DNA of 64,000 nucleotides. Source: Scatomorpha sp964345235. Lineage in GTDB: Bacteria; Bacillota; Clostridia; Oscillospirales; Oscillospiraceae. The translations under genes were made by a program, and so were the position numbers. The notes below the pieces were generated by a model. It saw only the letters and a program-made list of their open reading frames with translations, ran no database searches and had not been told where the DNA came from. The stretch covers positions 1 to 64,000 of the forward strand of contig CAYFQE010000002.1 in NCBI GenBank assembly GCA_964345235.1, in the 5' to 3' direction. Of the stretch, positions 50,737 to 59,862 are shown one piece after another (the first letter of the stretch is position 1; each line of letters begins with the position of its first letter).

Positions 50737-52842
50737 TCAGCGTAAAATCACATTCTCTCTTTCGGTTTCGCTTGTTCTGTTAGTAATTGCAAAATATGTG
50801 TCGAGAATCTCTCTTGCTATTCTAGACATTGCCTTACCTTCGGCGCCTCGCTCGGCCACTATTGCAACAGCCACTTCGGGCTCTTTTGCGGGAGCATAGC
50901 AGATAAAGATAGCGTTGTTGGTTTTGAGTTCACCGAGCTGTGATGTACCTGTCTTGGCGCAGATTTCTCCCGGATAAAAAGAAAGAAAATCATATGCGTT
51001 GCCCAAAGGATCGTTGGCGACTTTCCACATGCCGAGCTGTACTGCAGTCCAGTTATAGTCAGCCGACTCTACGACCGAAAGCACTTCACCTTCCGTATTT
51101 TCCTTTATTACCTCGGAAAAGTCGTTGCTCTTTATGGACTGGACAATCGATGCCGAATATCTTTTTCCGCCATTTGCTATTGTCGCAGTGTACTCAGCCA
51201 GCTGCAGAGGCGTGAAAAGACTGTCGGACTGACCTATGCCCGCTTGCAGCGTATCACCGTAAACCCAGTCGTCGACGTCGTATCGAAGGTGGGTGTCGGG
51301 GTTGGCCATATTGCCTGAGGTTTCTACAAGCTCTATGCCCGTCGGGACTCCAAGCCCAAAGGCGTGTGCATATTTAACCATTTTTGATATGCCCATATTG
51401 TCGGAAATCGTATAGAAAAAGTAGTTGCAGGAGTCTCTCAGAGCATCGACAACATCTTCATGCGGATGTGTAAAATCAAACGATGTCCAAATCCAGCATT
51501 CCGGAGCGTATCCCTGGTCAATATACTTTTTAAATACGCCCTCACACTTGATTTTGTCGTTGGTGTTTATTATTCCCTCTGAAAGCGCGGCAATTGCCGT
51601 GCAGGGCTTAAAGGCAGAGCCGGGAGCGTAAGCGCCCATAAGCGCCCTGTTGAAAAGCGGGTCGTACTCTCTCTCCTGTATCTCTTCAAAGTTTTCGATT
51701 AGGTCTTGGAGAGTGAAAGTTGGGTAGCTTGCGATTGCCAGAGGATGTCCTGTATTCACCTCAACCACAACGGCGGCGGCGCCCTGTACATCTTCTCTAA
51801 TTTTGTCGGGTCTACCCATGGCCGCGGCGGCCATGTTGTCTGCTTCTCTTTGTATTTGAAGTCTTTCCATGCCTGATGCCAAATAGCGCTCAACAGCTTC
51901 CTGCAGCTGGATATCGAGAGTGAGATAGAGGTGCGCTCCGTGAACGGGCTCTCGGTTGTAGAACTTGTTTATCACGGTGCCCTCGGCTGTTTTGGTTACG
52001 GTGACCTCTCCGTCTTGACCGTGAAGGTATTCCTCGAAAGCAAGTTCTACGCCGTCCTTGCCGACCTTGGAGTCGGGAGCATAGCCCGTACCGTCGCTAC
52101 GGACATACCTTTTATACTCGATATCGTTCATAAGACCGACATAGCCCAAAATGTGGGCTGCGCTCTGAGTCTTATATTCTCTCATATATGAAGATTTTAC
52201 CTCTATGATACGGCTGTCCATGCTCGAGAGCGCGGAAATGAGATCTACCGAAGCGTCTTCTACAAACACATAGGGAGCCGTGTTTATGGCATAGCGAACA
52301 TTTATTTCGTATCTGAGGCCCGCTATCCTGCGCATTTGCACCGCATCGTAATTGTTGTCAATCTCGTATCTGGTTCTGAAATAGCTCATAAGCTCAACGG
52401 CAGTTGTTGTCTCGGGAAGCTTCTTGTCTTTGAAATAAGCCTCCAAGAGAGTTCTCTGCATGCTGCTCATTTTTGTATATTCGAACGGCGGGTTCATGGT
52501 TATCGGAAGCTCGTCGATATATTTGTCCCCCGTTTCTTCGACCTTGGCTATCATCTCCAAAATGAAAGCGTTCGGATCGGGCTGTGCAAATAGGGCGTCG
52601 GTGTTGAGTTCTAAGTTGTAGCACTCACTGTTCGACACCAAAACTCTGCCGTATCTGTCGCAAATATTGCCTCTTGAAGCAATGACGGTTTCTGTTTGTA
52701 TTCTATTGTCTTTTGCGGCCTCGTAGTATTTTGTGCCGTCTATTATTTGAAGCTTATAAAGCGCGACAACATAGACGCACACCATAAAAGCCAGCATTAT
52801 GAAGAAAAATACTAATCTGGATATTTTAACTGAGTTGTTCAT
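50737..52842 (-). CDS. mrdA: penicillin-binding protein 2 (elongation transpeptidase)
   Basis: 701 residues. One N-terminal membrane anchor (LVFFFIMLAFMVCVYVVALY), a PBP dimerisation domain, then the transpeptidase with SxxK in GSAFKPCTA near 415, SxN in DSCNYFFY near 472, and KTGTSQ near 635. It cross-links side-wall peptidoglycan in the elongasome with MreC and MreD. The start overlaps mreD by 17 bases. Confidence 0.96.
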   Translation of the reverse strand: MNNSVKISRLVFFFIMLAFMVCVYVVALYKLQIIDGTKYYEAAKDNRIQTETVIASRGNICDRYGRVLVSNSECYNLELNTDALFAQPDPNAFILEMIAKVEETGDKYIDELPITMNPPFEYTKMSSMQRTLLEAYFKDKKLPETTTAVELMSYFRTRYEIDNNYDAVQMRRIAGLRYEINVRYAINTAPYVFVEDASVDLISALSSMDSRIIEVKSSYMREYKTQSAAHILGYVGLMNDIEYKRYVRSDGTGYAPDSKVGKDGVELAFEEYLHGQDGEVTVTKTAEGTVINKFYNREPVHGAHLYLTLDIQLQEAVERYLASGMERLQIQREADNMAAAAMGRPDKIREDVQGAAAVVVEVNTGHPLAIASYPTFTLQDLIENFEEIQEREYDPLFNRALMGAYAPGSAFKPCTAIAALSEGIINTNDKIKCEGVFKKYIDQGYAPECWIWTSFDFTHPHEDVVDALRDSCNYFFYTISDNMGISKMVKYAHAFGLGVPTGIELVETSGNMANPDTHLRYDVDDWVYGDTLQAGIGQSDSLFTPLQLAEYTATIANGGKRYSASIVQSIKSNDFSEVIKENTEGEVLSVVESADYNWTAVQLGMWKVANDPLGNAYDFLSFYPGEICAKTGTSQLGELKTNNAIFICYAPAKEPEVAVAIVAERGAEGKAMSRIAREILDTYFAITNRTSETERENVILR

Positions 52843-53371
52843 TCTTATTCTCCGGTTCAGCTTTTGAAAGAAGCTTTATTGTAACTCTGCTGAGGTAGAA
52901 GAAAATCGCAGCAAAAGGCAGCGACACAAGCGCTTGCAGGATTATCTTCGTAAGTATCAGCAACGGATAGTACTGGGCATTGAGAAACATCATGGTGATG
53001 CCCTGGAATACTCCACAGATGAGATTCATAAATGTTGCCAGAGCCATATATGCCATAAAGCTCTTGTTTATAAGCCAACGAGAGAGAATTCCGGATGCCA
53101 AGCCCTGAAGTGGCATTATTATTGTGAGCAGGACTCCGCTGCCCATTACCCTGTCGGCTATAAGACCTATAAAAAAGCCGAAATAAGCCCCGGTATTTGT
53201 TCCCTCGAATAGCCCTACAGCACAAACTGCCGCCGGAATAAGAAAAGGCTTGACATTGAATATTTTTACGGACGAAAACAGAGTGTCTTGTAAAAATATC
53301 GCAACTATCAAATATACCGCGTAGGCTATAAACATACGGAATTTTTTTAGATCGATAATATCTTTTGGCAT
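52826..53371 (-). CDS. mreD: rod shape-determining protein MreD
   Basis: 181 residues, five or six membrane segments, with the typical NVKPFLIPAAVCAVGLFEGT near 38 and FFIGLIADRVMGSG near 64. Elongasome membrane subunit. Its ATG overlaps the mreC stop by one base. Confidence 0.93.
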   Translation of the reverse strand: MPKDIIDLKKFRMFIAYAVYLIVAIFLQDTLFSSVKIFNVKPFLIPAAVCAVGLFEGTNTGAYFGFFIGLIADRVMGSGVLLTIIMPLQGLASGILSRWLINKSFMAYMALATFMNLICGVFQGITMMFLNAQYYPLLILTKIILQALVSLPFAAIFFYLSRVTIKLLSKAEPENKNEQLS

Positions 53372-54210
53372 TATTCTACTAATTCAAAGTCCTTTATAAT
53401 AAATACCTGCACAAGCTCAGAAAATGCGCATGCAGGCTCGAGTACTCCGTACTCAACGAGACCGCTGGCTTCGGTTTCTATTTCCTTTATTCTTCCGATT
53501 ATAAGTCCCTGAGGAATTGAGCCGCCCTTACCCGAAGTGATTACCTCGTCGTCGATAAACATCTGGGCATCTTCCATTATGTAGGTTATTTTTGCATACT
53601 GCTTTTGCATGAGCTCATAGTCGCCTACAACCATGCCCACAACATTGTCGACACCGATAAGAGAACCTACACCTGTTGCAACATCTATGACTGTGCTGAC
53701 CTTGGCCCAACCCTCTCCGATTTCGGTAACCAGACCCACAAAGGCTCCGTATTCGGATATGACCGCATCTCCCTTTTCGATACCGTGTTTTGTGCCCTTG
53801 GATATTGAGAAGGACGACTCCCAGTTGGAGCTTGTCCATGACACTATCTTGGCAGATTCGATGACATAGTCGACATGCTTTTCGGAAAAGTTGAGAAGTT
53901 CCCTGAACCTGGTGTTCTCTTCTACCATTTCCTTTGCCTCTCTGACCTGCCTTTGAGCATCGTAGAGCTGTATTCGGAGCGAGTCGTTTTCGGCCTTTAA
54001 ACTGTCGTATTTATAGATATAGCTGTAAAGACCGCCGACAAGCTCGGAAATCGACCCGACGGCTCTTTGGATAGGTTCACGGACATTGCCTACCGCGTTT
54101 GTCAAAAACCCGGCCTCTCCGTCTGTTCCCTTAGCTATCAGCGCCACAAAGATAAGCACAAATAATATTATCAGCAGCTTTACGCCTTGATCTTTTATAA
54201 AATCCTTCAA
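53371..54210 (-). CDS. mreC: rod shape-determining protein MreC
   Basis: 279 residues. An N-terminal membrane anchor (LLIILFVLIFVALIA), a coiled coil at about 62-105 (YDSLKAENDSLRIQLYDAQR), then the beta-barrel domains with GTKHGIEKGDAVIS near 137 and GLVTEIGEGWAKVSTVID near 153. It organises PBP2 and MreD outside the membrane. mreB is not upstream; the preceding gene is maf, overlapping by four bases. Confidence 0.95.
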   Translation of the reverse strand: MKDFIKDQGVKLLIILFVLIFVALIAKGTDGEAGFLTNAVGNVREPIQRAVGSISELVGGLYSYIYKYDSLKAENDSLRIQLYDAQRQVREAKEMVEENTRFRELLNFSEKHVDYVIESAKIVSWTSSNWESSFSISKGTKHGIEKGDAVISEYGAFVGLVTEIGEGWAKVSTVIDVATGVGSLIGVDNVVGMVVGDYELMQKQYAKITYIMEDAQMFIDDEVITSGKGGSIPQGLIIGRIKEIETEASGLVEYGVLEPACAFSELVQVFIIKDFELVE

Positions 54211-54773
54211 AATATTTTTACTCCTACTGTTTTTAAAAGCCTATATAGCGTATTTAACGGGAAACCAACAGCATTGTAGTAGTCGCCCTCTATTTCTTTT
54301 ATAAAGAGAGATGCTCCTCCCTGTATTCCGTAAGAACCCGCCTTATCTAATGGCTCTCCGGTTTTGACATAGCCTATTATATCTTCACGCTCGATTTTAT
54401 CAAAGTATACCTTTGTTAAAACCGCCTCGCTTAGGACTTTTTCTCCGCTTATCACACAGAGCCCTGTCCAGACCTCGTTCATCTTGCCGCTCAGGCGTTC
54501 AAGCGTTTTTACGGCATCTTCACAATTCTCGGGCTTGCCGAAAATCTCGCCCTCGAAGGCCACTACCGTATCGGCGGCAATTATTATATCATCTTTTGCC
54601 CTTCTTCGTCTAACATCTAAAGCTTTTTCCATGCTTATTTTAAGCACAAGCTCTTTCGGGTCTTTAATGTCGATATGTTCTTCATACTCAGACGGCACAA
54701 CAATATATTCTAAGCCGAGCCTCTCCATAAGTTCTTTTCTTCTGGGGGAGGCGGATGCTAAAACTATGCTCAT
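54207..54773 (-). CDS. maf: Maf family nucleotide pyrophosphatase
   Basis: 188 residues. SIVLASASPRRKELMERLGL at the N-terminus, AADTVVAFEGEIFGKP near 75, and GSYGIQGGAS near 147. House-cleaning pyrophosphatase for dTTP/UTP or modified nucleotides. The start is the ATG that overlaps the upstream stop as ATGA; a longer frame beginning at 54902 lies within the U32 gene and is rejected. Confidence 0.95.
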   Translation of the reverse strand: MSIVLASASPRRKELMERLGLEYIVVPSEYEEHIDIKDPKELVLKISMEKALDVRRRRAKDDIIIAADTVVAFEGEIFGKPENCEDAVKTLERLSGKMNEVWTGLCVISGEKVLSEAVLTKVYFDKIEREDIIGYVKTGEPLDKAGSYGIQGGASLFIKEIEGDYYNAVGFPLNTLYRLLKTVGVKIF

Positions 54774-56845
54774 CTTACGCCCTTCATATAGAGTCCGCGG
54801 CTGAGACCGTTCGGTCTGTAGTCGCTTAAACCCATACACGCCCTGGCTGTTTCGACACATTCTCTGGAGCCCTCGCTTGTAAACCTGATTCTGGCGCCCC
54901 AAATGCCCATCCTCTTAAATTCGTCCATTCTATCGGCAATATAAACCTTTTTATCTCCGCTGACTAAGTTCCTTCCTCCGTATTCGCCGTCTACCGGATA
55001 TACGCTGCCCCAGTTATCGAACATTTTGGCCTGTATGGCCGGATCTATTCTTCCGCTGGGGGCTCTGGCTATCCAAAGCTCGCTCAACATCGTCGGCATC
55101 CTGCCGTAGATTATTAGCTCGGTATCCAAGGATTTTGTGAGCCTACTTATCTGATCGAGACGAAGTTCTGTTGAAGCTGTAGCCGAGATCAGCCCATGCT
55201 CTGAAGCAAGCTTGAGCGCATGTGAGTTGAACAGATTGAGTCCCCAGTCGCCTCGGACATTCATATTGAGAAGGGTGCAGAGCTCAATGTGTCCGAAATT
55301 GCTCACAATGGCCTCGTCCACGCCGGAATCTCTGGTTTTCTTTATGCTCTCGACTATTTCCTTGAGCTCGAAATCGTGTATAATTGGCGGCACGACCGCA
55401 ACGGCAATTGCCCCCTGCTCCTTAAACGGACGCAAAAGCTCGGTTTCGTGCGCATATTGAAGCGGAACATATATGTAGTTCGGCTTTAACTCCGCAAGCT
55501 CACGAGTCAGCTGCTCTCGCTCTCTTACTTCGATGATGGTTTTAACTTCGAGCACTTCTTTGCTCGATTCGAGCTCTTCAGGCACACCGCCTAACTTAAC
55601 CTCCGGAGCCTTTGCTCTTCTTCGGCTGAGCCTGGAAATTATCTGCGTTCTGGCCTCCTGTACCGTGTTTTCGGGAAGAGTAAGCCCTTCTTCGGTATAC
55701 GCCATAACCTTGTCTACATAGTAGGGCGTTTCCCCTGTTTTGTAGAGCTCCATCTCTAAATCACGCTCATTTATTGCGTGAGCTTTTGCGGCCATGCTCT
55801 TTGGTCCCTGATAAACAACCCTGTTCCCGTCCCCATCTTCTGCAGCCACTCTAAACCTTTTATTTCTCTCCAGCACCGCATAGATATTCACGGGCACGCG
55901 CCTGCGCTCAGACTTGGAATATTCATCTCTGACATCCGATAGAAGATTTTCAATAGCCTTATCGGGCTCATCATAATCTCCCATTAGATTCTCGAGCCGT
56001 CTTTCAGCCGTAAAAAATTCATCTTGAAATTTTCTGTCTGAGAATGCAAATTCTATGTCGGACATCTCGGGCGGCGACAAAACCGAGGCATTATCGATAC
56101 TTCTTCTCATAACTGTGCATAAAAGCGCCGTTTTTTCGGGCTCTGTTACGCTCTTTCCTATGTGGAGAGATTTTATTCCCATCTCCATAAATTTCGGAAT
56201 ATACTTGAGAAGAGAAATGTCGTTCATTCGCATGGGGTGGTCTTCCATTCTGTGTCCGAAGCTGAATTCTCTTCGGCAATACCTGTTGCAGTCGCCTCTG
56301 TTGCAGCTGAGGTTTTCTGCGAAAGCCGGCAGATAGCAAAGCCCCGGCCTGGCTACGCAGCTTTCACCGAAAACCATGACCGAAAAATCCATGTCGATAT
56401 TTTTACTGAAAATTTCAATTTCACCGGAGTTCATCTGTGGAGGTAAAAATATTCTTTTAATCCCCAGCTCCTTGGCTTTCTTGAAGCCGGCTACGTTATG
56501 TAAACCAAGTCTTTCTCCGGCAAAGATATCTGTTTCGGGCAAGGCTGTGGAAACTATAGGCACAGCGCCCCAGTCCTGAACTATAATGGCTGAAACTCCC
56601 TGCTGTGCGCCCTCTTGAATAAGGGACACAAAGCCGGGTATTTCACGGTCGGAAACCAGACTGTCGAATTCCAAATAAACACGACAACCTCTTACTCGGC
56701 AATATCTCAGAGCCTTTTCAAAGTTGCTCTTTGAAAAGGCAGCTGGTCTGAATCCGCCGAATCTTATATAAATTGAATCTGCGCCACTTTGTACAGCTGC
56801 AATTACCGCCTCGGGATTTGCCGCATACGCAAGCAGTTCAAGCAT
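54770..56845 (-). CDS. peptidase U32 family protein
   Basis: 691 residues. The N-terminal TIM-barrel-like U32 domain begins LELLAYAANPEAVIAAVQSG, and the cysteine cluster is GESCVARPGLCYL and SCNRGDCNRYCRREF near 150-190, as in iron-sulfur members that hydroxylate RNA (RlhA, TrhP) or ubiquinone. The C-terminal half, from about 430, is a second barrel-like segment. The original name is peptidase, but RNA modification is the better-supported role for this family. The start is the ATG with TGAGGAT upstream; nine extra codons are possible. First gene of the mre operon. Confidence 0.88.
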   Translation of the reverse strand: MLELLAYAANPEAVIAAVQSGADSIYIRFGGFRPAAFSKSNFEKALRYCRVRGCRVYLEFDSLVSDREIPGFVSLIQEGAQQGVSAIIVQDWGAVPIVSTALPETDIFAGERLGLHNVAGFKKAKELGIKRIFLPPQMNSGEIEIFSKNIDMDFSVMVFGESCVARPGLCYLPAFAENLSCNRGDCNRYCRREFSFGHRMEDHPMRMNDISLLKYIPKFMEMGIKSLHIGKSVTEPEKTALLCTVMRRSIDNASVLSPPEMSDIEFAFSDRKFQDEFFTAERRLENLMGDYDEPDKAIENLLSDVRDEYSKSERRRVPVNIYAVLERNKRFRVAAEDGDGNRVVYQGPKSMAAKAHAINERDLEMELYKTGETPYYVDKVMAYTEEGLTLPENTVQEARTQIISRLSRRRAKAPEVKLGGVPEELESSKEVLEVKTIIEVREREQLTRELAELKPNYIYVPLQYAHETELLRPFKEQGAIAVAVVPPIIHDFELKEIVESIKKTRDSGVDEAIVSNFGHIELCTLLNMNVRGDWGLNLFNSHALKLASEHGLISATASTELRLDQISRLTKSLDTELIIYGRMPTMLSELWIARAPSGRIDPAIQAKMFDNWGSVYPVDGEYGGRNLVSGDKKVYIADRMDEFKRMGIWGARIRFTSEGSRECVETARACMGLSDYRPNGLSRGLYMKGVR

Positions 56846-56906
56846 AACTATCCTCAATATGTATAAAATCAAAATAATCAGCGATTAATCCCTGAATATT
56901 CGCTAT

Positions 56907-56936
56907 ATTGTATCACAAGCTTTGCCCTTGTAACAA
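56907..56936 (-). promoter_or_regulatory. promoter of the U32-maf-mre operon
   Basis: On the minus strand TTGTTA (56936-56931), 18 bases, TACAAT (56912-56907). Its -35 overlaps that of the divergent promoter. Confidence 0.65.
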
Positions 56937-56956
56937 GTACCAAAAAATGATATAGT
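56928..56956 (+). promoter_or_regulatory. promoter of the dnaD-dnaC-like operon
   Basis: TTGTAA (56928-56933), 17 bases, TATAGT (56951-56956), sharing bases 56931-56936 with the divergent promoter on the other strand. The two units may therefore compete for polymerase. Confidence 0.65.
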
Positions 56957-56988
56957 TAATTCCCAAAATCGTGAATTGAGGCAGGTTT

Positions 56989-57942
56989 ATGGCAGATAAA
57001 ATAGTCAATTTAAATTCAATGTTTTGTCCGCTCTCTACAGAGGCAGCGGCAAGGCTTTTGAATGCCGAAAACCCACTCGCATCCCATCTTTACATTTGGC
57101 TTATAAACGGTCGGAGTTACGAGGACTTTTTGAAGCTCCCCAGTTTGGGCGGCATAAAAGCCCGCGAGGCAATGGCGCAACTTAAAGAGCTGGGTCTTGT
57201 CGAGGGCAAGGCAAGCTCTTTTATAGCTGAAATTGAAGATTTGCCTGATTATTCCGCCGAGGAAATAGTTGAGGGTAGCAAGGGCGACCCTATGTTCACG
57301 GCAGTGCTCGACGAGGCTCAGACCATTCTCGGCCGTATGCTCTCGAGAGCCGATTTGAAAATATTATACGGGATTTACAACTACCTCGGTCTTCCGGCAG
57401 AGGTGATAATTGAGCTTATACACTACTGCTTAACGGAATACCGCAGAAGATACGGCGAAAACAAAGTTCCGAGTCTTCGCTTCATAGAAAAAGAAGCCTA
57501 TATTTGGGCCAGAAATGAGCTGATGACTCTTGAGCTTGCTGCCGGCTATATATCGGCAATGGCGCAAAAGAGGGAAAAACATGAAATCGTCAAGAGAAGC
57601 TTCGGTATATACGGCAGAGAGCTCTCGGCCGGCGAGAGAAAATATATCGACAGTTGGCTGGAGGAAGGCTTTTCTTTGGATATACTCATGCTGGCCTATG
57701 ACAGGACCGTTACAAATACGGGCAAGCTTCAGTGGTCTTACTTAAACGGAATACTTAAAAACTGGAAAGCACAAGGTCTTTTAAGTGTTGACGATATTAA
57801 AGAGCAGGATTTACACAAAAAAGTTTCTGCTAAGCACACTCCCTCAACGAAGCCAGAAAACAGTAAGGACGAGATGAGAGAGCTTAGGCGCACTTTTGAA
57901 AAAGTCCACGGCAAGGTGCAAGGGGCGAAAAAAGATGAGTAA
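56989..57942 (+). CDS. DnaD domain protein
   Basis: 317 residues. An N-terminal winged-helix-like domain (residues 1-90) and DnaB/DnaD C-terminal helical repeats (about 125-270) with the signature YLNGILKNWKAQGL near 253. The charged tail after 275 looks disordered. DnaD-type proteins remodel DNA and help load the replicative helicase, which matches the DnaC-like ATPase gene that overlaps its end by eight bases. GAGGCAGG precedes the ATG. Confidence 0.92.
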   Translation: MADKIVNLNSMFCPLSTEAAARLLNAENPLASHLYIWLINGRSYEDFLKLPSLGGIKAREAMAQLKELGLVEGKASSFIAEIEDLPDYSAEEIVEGSKGDPMFTAVLDEAQTILGRMLSRADLKILYGIYNYLGLPAEVIIELIHYCLTEYRRRYGENKVPSLRFIEKEAYIWARNELMTLELAAGYISAMAQKREKHEIVKRSFGIYGRELSAGERKYIDSWLEEGFSLDILMLAYDRTVTNTGKLQWSYLNGILKNWKAQGLLSVDDIKEQDLHKKVSAKHTPSTKPENSKDEMRELRRTFEKVHGKVQGAKKDE

Positions 57943-58939
57943 CGGCAATAATTTTATCTCTAACGCCAGACTAACACTGGCCGAAATTAGAGAAAAGAAC
58001 GCTTCCGAGCTTAAGCGGCGCTATCGAGAAGTCTATGAAAAAATCCCCGAGCTCATGAGCCTCGACAGGCAGATTCAGGGCAGCATGATTGACTTTTTAA
58101 GGCTTTACAGCTCTCCCGACAGCTTTGAAAAAGACTTTAAATCCGAGTCTTTGAAAATCCAATCGGAAAATCTGTCATTACAGGAAAAACGGCGCGAGCT
58201 TTTGCAGCTGAACGGCTATCCTGAGAACTACACCGATGAAATATACGACTGCGCCAAGTGCAAGGACACGGGTTTTATAGCTCATGAACGCTGCGATTGC
58301 CTGAACAGACTTATTAATATTGAAATTACAAAAGGGCTTTCGACTCTACTGACCGATGAGAACGAAAGTTTTGAGAACTTTAATTTAAATTACTATGACA
58401 ATGTCCCCGACAGCTCCGGCGTATCGCCTAGAGAAATGATGGAAATGGTCTATGACACCTGCTTAAACTATGCCGAGAACTTCGGCAAGGACTCTCCGAA
58501 CCTTCTTTTCAGGGGCGGAACCGGTTTGGGCAAGACCTTTCTCTCGGCTGCAATTGCCAGAAAGCTTTTCTCGAATGGCTTCAGCGTTACATACGACACT
58601 GTTTTCGGTATGATTTCTCAGTTTGAAAAATCCAAGTTTTCAAAGGATCAGGGAGAGCGAGACGAGGCGGCCGCAAAAGTTTCTCACTACTTAAGCTCGG
58701 ACCTTATGATTTTGGACGACCTCGGCACCGAAATGCAGACCTCTTTTTCTAAATCTGCGCTCTATGTGCTTATAAACAGCAGGCTTATAAATAAGCTTCC
58801 GACTATAATAAGTACGAATTTGACCTTGGATGAAATCGAAGAGCTCTATACACCTCAGATTTATTCGAGAATTCAGGGAGAATACCTGTTGCTCCCCTTC
58901 TTCGGGCGGGACATACGCCGAATAAAAAAAGAACTTTAA
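57935..58939 (+). CDS. DnaC/DnaI-like helicase loader ATPase
   Basis: 334 residues. A helical N-terminus, a zinc-ribbon-like CAKCKDTGFIAHERCDC near 108-124, then an AAA domain with Walker A LLFRGGTGLGKTFLSAAIAR near 190, Walker B LMILDDLGTE near 260 and an arginine-rich end (GRDIRRIKKEL). This arrangement is typical of Clostridia helicase loaders. The start is the ATG with GGGGCG upstream, overlapping the DnaD-domain gene; an earlier in-frame start at 57896 is rejected. Confidence 0.92.
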   Translation: MSNGNNFISNARLTLAEIREKNASELKRRYREVYEKIPELMSLDRQIQGSMIDFLRLYSSPDSFEKDFKSESLKIQSENLSLQEKRRELLQLNGYPENYTDEIYDCAKCKDTGFIAHERCDCLNRLINIEITKGLSTLLTDENESFENFNLNYYDNVPDSSGVSPREMMEMVYDTCLNYAENFGKDSPNLLFRGGTGLGKTFLSAAIARKLFSNGFSVTYDTVFGMISQFEKSKFSKDQGERDEAAAKVSHYLSSDLMILDDLGTEMQTSFSKSALYVLINSRLINKLPTIISTNLTLDEIEELYTPQIYSRIQGEYLLLPFFGRDIRRIKKEL

Positions 58940-58951
58940 GTTAAAATAGAC

Positions 58952-58990
58952 GGGCTGTAGCAAAACAAAAATTGCTACAGCCCATTTTTT
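58952..58990 (+). terminator. rho-independent terminator
   Basis: A perfect 12-bp stem, GGGCTGTAGCAA / TTGCTACAGCCC, then ATTTTTTATA. Confidence 0.92.
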
Positions 58991-59006
58991 ATATAGTTTT
59001 TTTGAT

Positions 59007-59183
59007 TTAATAAGTTTCAACCTTATGGACAGAAATGCTCTCTATAATCTCGTCGATTTGTTCCCACATCTCTTCAAATATTTTTTTGTCTTTGGCCTCC
59101 ATATCTGCCCCGACATCTTTATTTACCCAAGAGACAATGTATACGCTGTCTTCATCCATAGCAAGAACCTTGTTATTAGACAT
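59007..59183 (-). CDS. 58-codon ORF of unknown function, probably truncated at its start
   Basis: Reads MSNNKVLAMDEDSVYIVSWV, then NKDVGADMEAKDKKIFEEMW and EQIDEIIESISVHKVETY to TAA. The composition is protein-like: acidic and helical, with codon choice like the neighbours. No ribosome binding site precedes the ATG, and the bases just upstream belong to the crotonase fragment on the other strand. The true N-terminus may therefore lie beyond the junction at about 59,180. No family recognised. Confidence 0.45.
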   Translation of the reverse strand: MSNNKVLAMDEDSVYIVSWVNKDVGADMEAKDKKIFEEMWEQIDEIIESISVHKVETY

Positions 59184-59782
59184 TTGTTGCAGGTGCCGAT
59201 ATTGCTAAAATGAGCACCATGACAGCTTTGGAAGGAAGAAACTTTGTGATTAGCGGCCATAAGCTAATGAACTTTATGGAAGCTATGGAAAAACCGATTA
59301 TTGCTGCAGTAAACGGATTTGCATTAGGTGGTGGCTGCGAAATTTCAATGGCTTGCGACATTAGAGTTGCTTCAACTAAAGCTAAGTTTGGTCAACCTGA
59401 AGTAAATCTCGGAATAATCCCCGGCTTTGGCGGGACTCTAAGGCTTGCAAGACTTGTTGGAAAAGGCATGGCTATGTATTTAATTATGACAGCGGAAATG
59501 ATTGGCGGCGAAGAAGCTTTCAGAATAGGTTTAGTTGAAAAAGTTGTTGACCCTGAAGAATTAATCCCTACTTGTGAAAAAATCGCTAAAACTATCATCT
59601 CCAAGGCTCCTATCGCCATTGCTACAGCCAAGTCAGCAATTAATAACGGCTATGATATTGATATGAAATCTGCAAGCAAATATGAAATCGAAGCTTTTAC
59701 AGCGTCATTTGGCTCAGAAGACAAAAAAGAGGGAATGGAAGCTTTCCTAGCCAAACGGCCTGCTGAATTTAAGAACAGATAA
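59183..59782 (+). pseudogene. crotonase (enoyl-CoA hydratase) gene lacking its 5' end
   Basis: The frame opens at FVAGADIAKMSTMTALEGRN, a segment that normally lies about 60-65 residues into the protein, and continues to a normal C-terminus (EGMEAFLAKRPAEFKNR). Both catalytic glutamates are present, in FALGGGCEISMACD and GQPEVNLGIIPGFGG, so it would be a 3-hydroxybutyryl-CoA dehydratase or crotonase type enzyme if complete. Upstream in frame there is a TAG at 59177-59179 and unrelated sequence. Internal ATGs (59209, 59219) lack a ribosome binding site and would yield a protein without the first half of the active-site fold. Confidence 0.85.
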
Positions 59783-59817
59783 TATTTTTTAGTAAAAAAA
59801 TATTATCTTATGTATTT

Positions 59818-59862
59818 AAAAATAATTATCCACCTGTTTAAAATAGTGGATAATTATTTTTT
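59818..59862. terminator. bidirectional terminator
   Basis: AAAATAATTATCCAC / GTGGATAATTATTTT with a 12-base loop and T runs on both sides, between the convergent crotonase fragment and the ABC ATPase gene. A second AT-only inverted repeat (AATATTTTTT / AAAAAAATATT) lies at 59781-59804. Confidence 0.8.
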
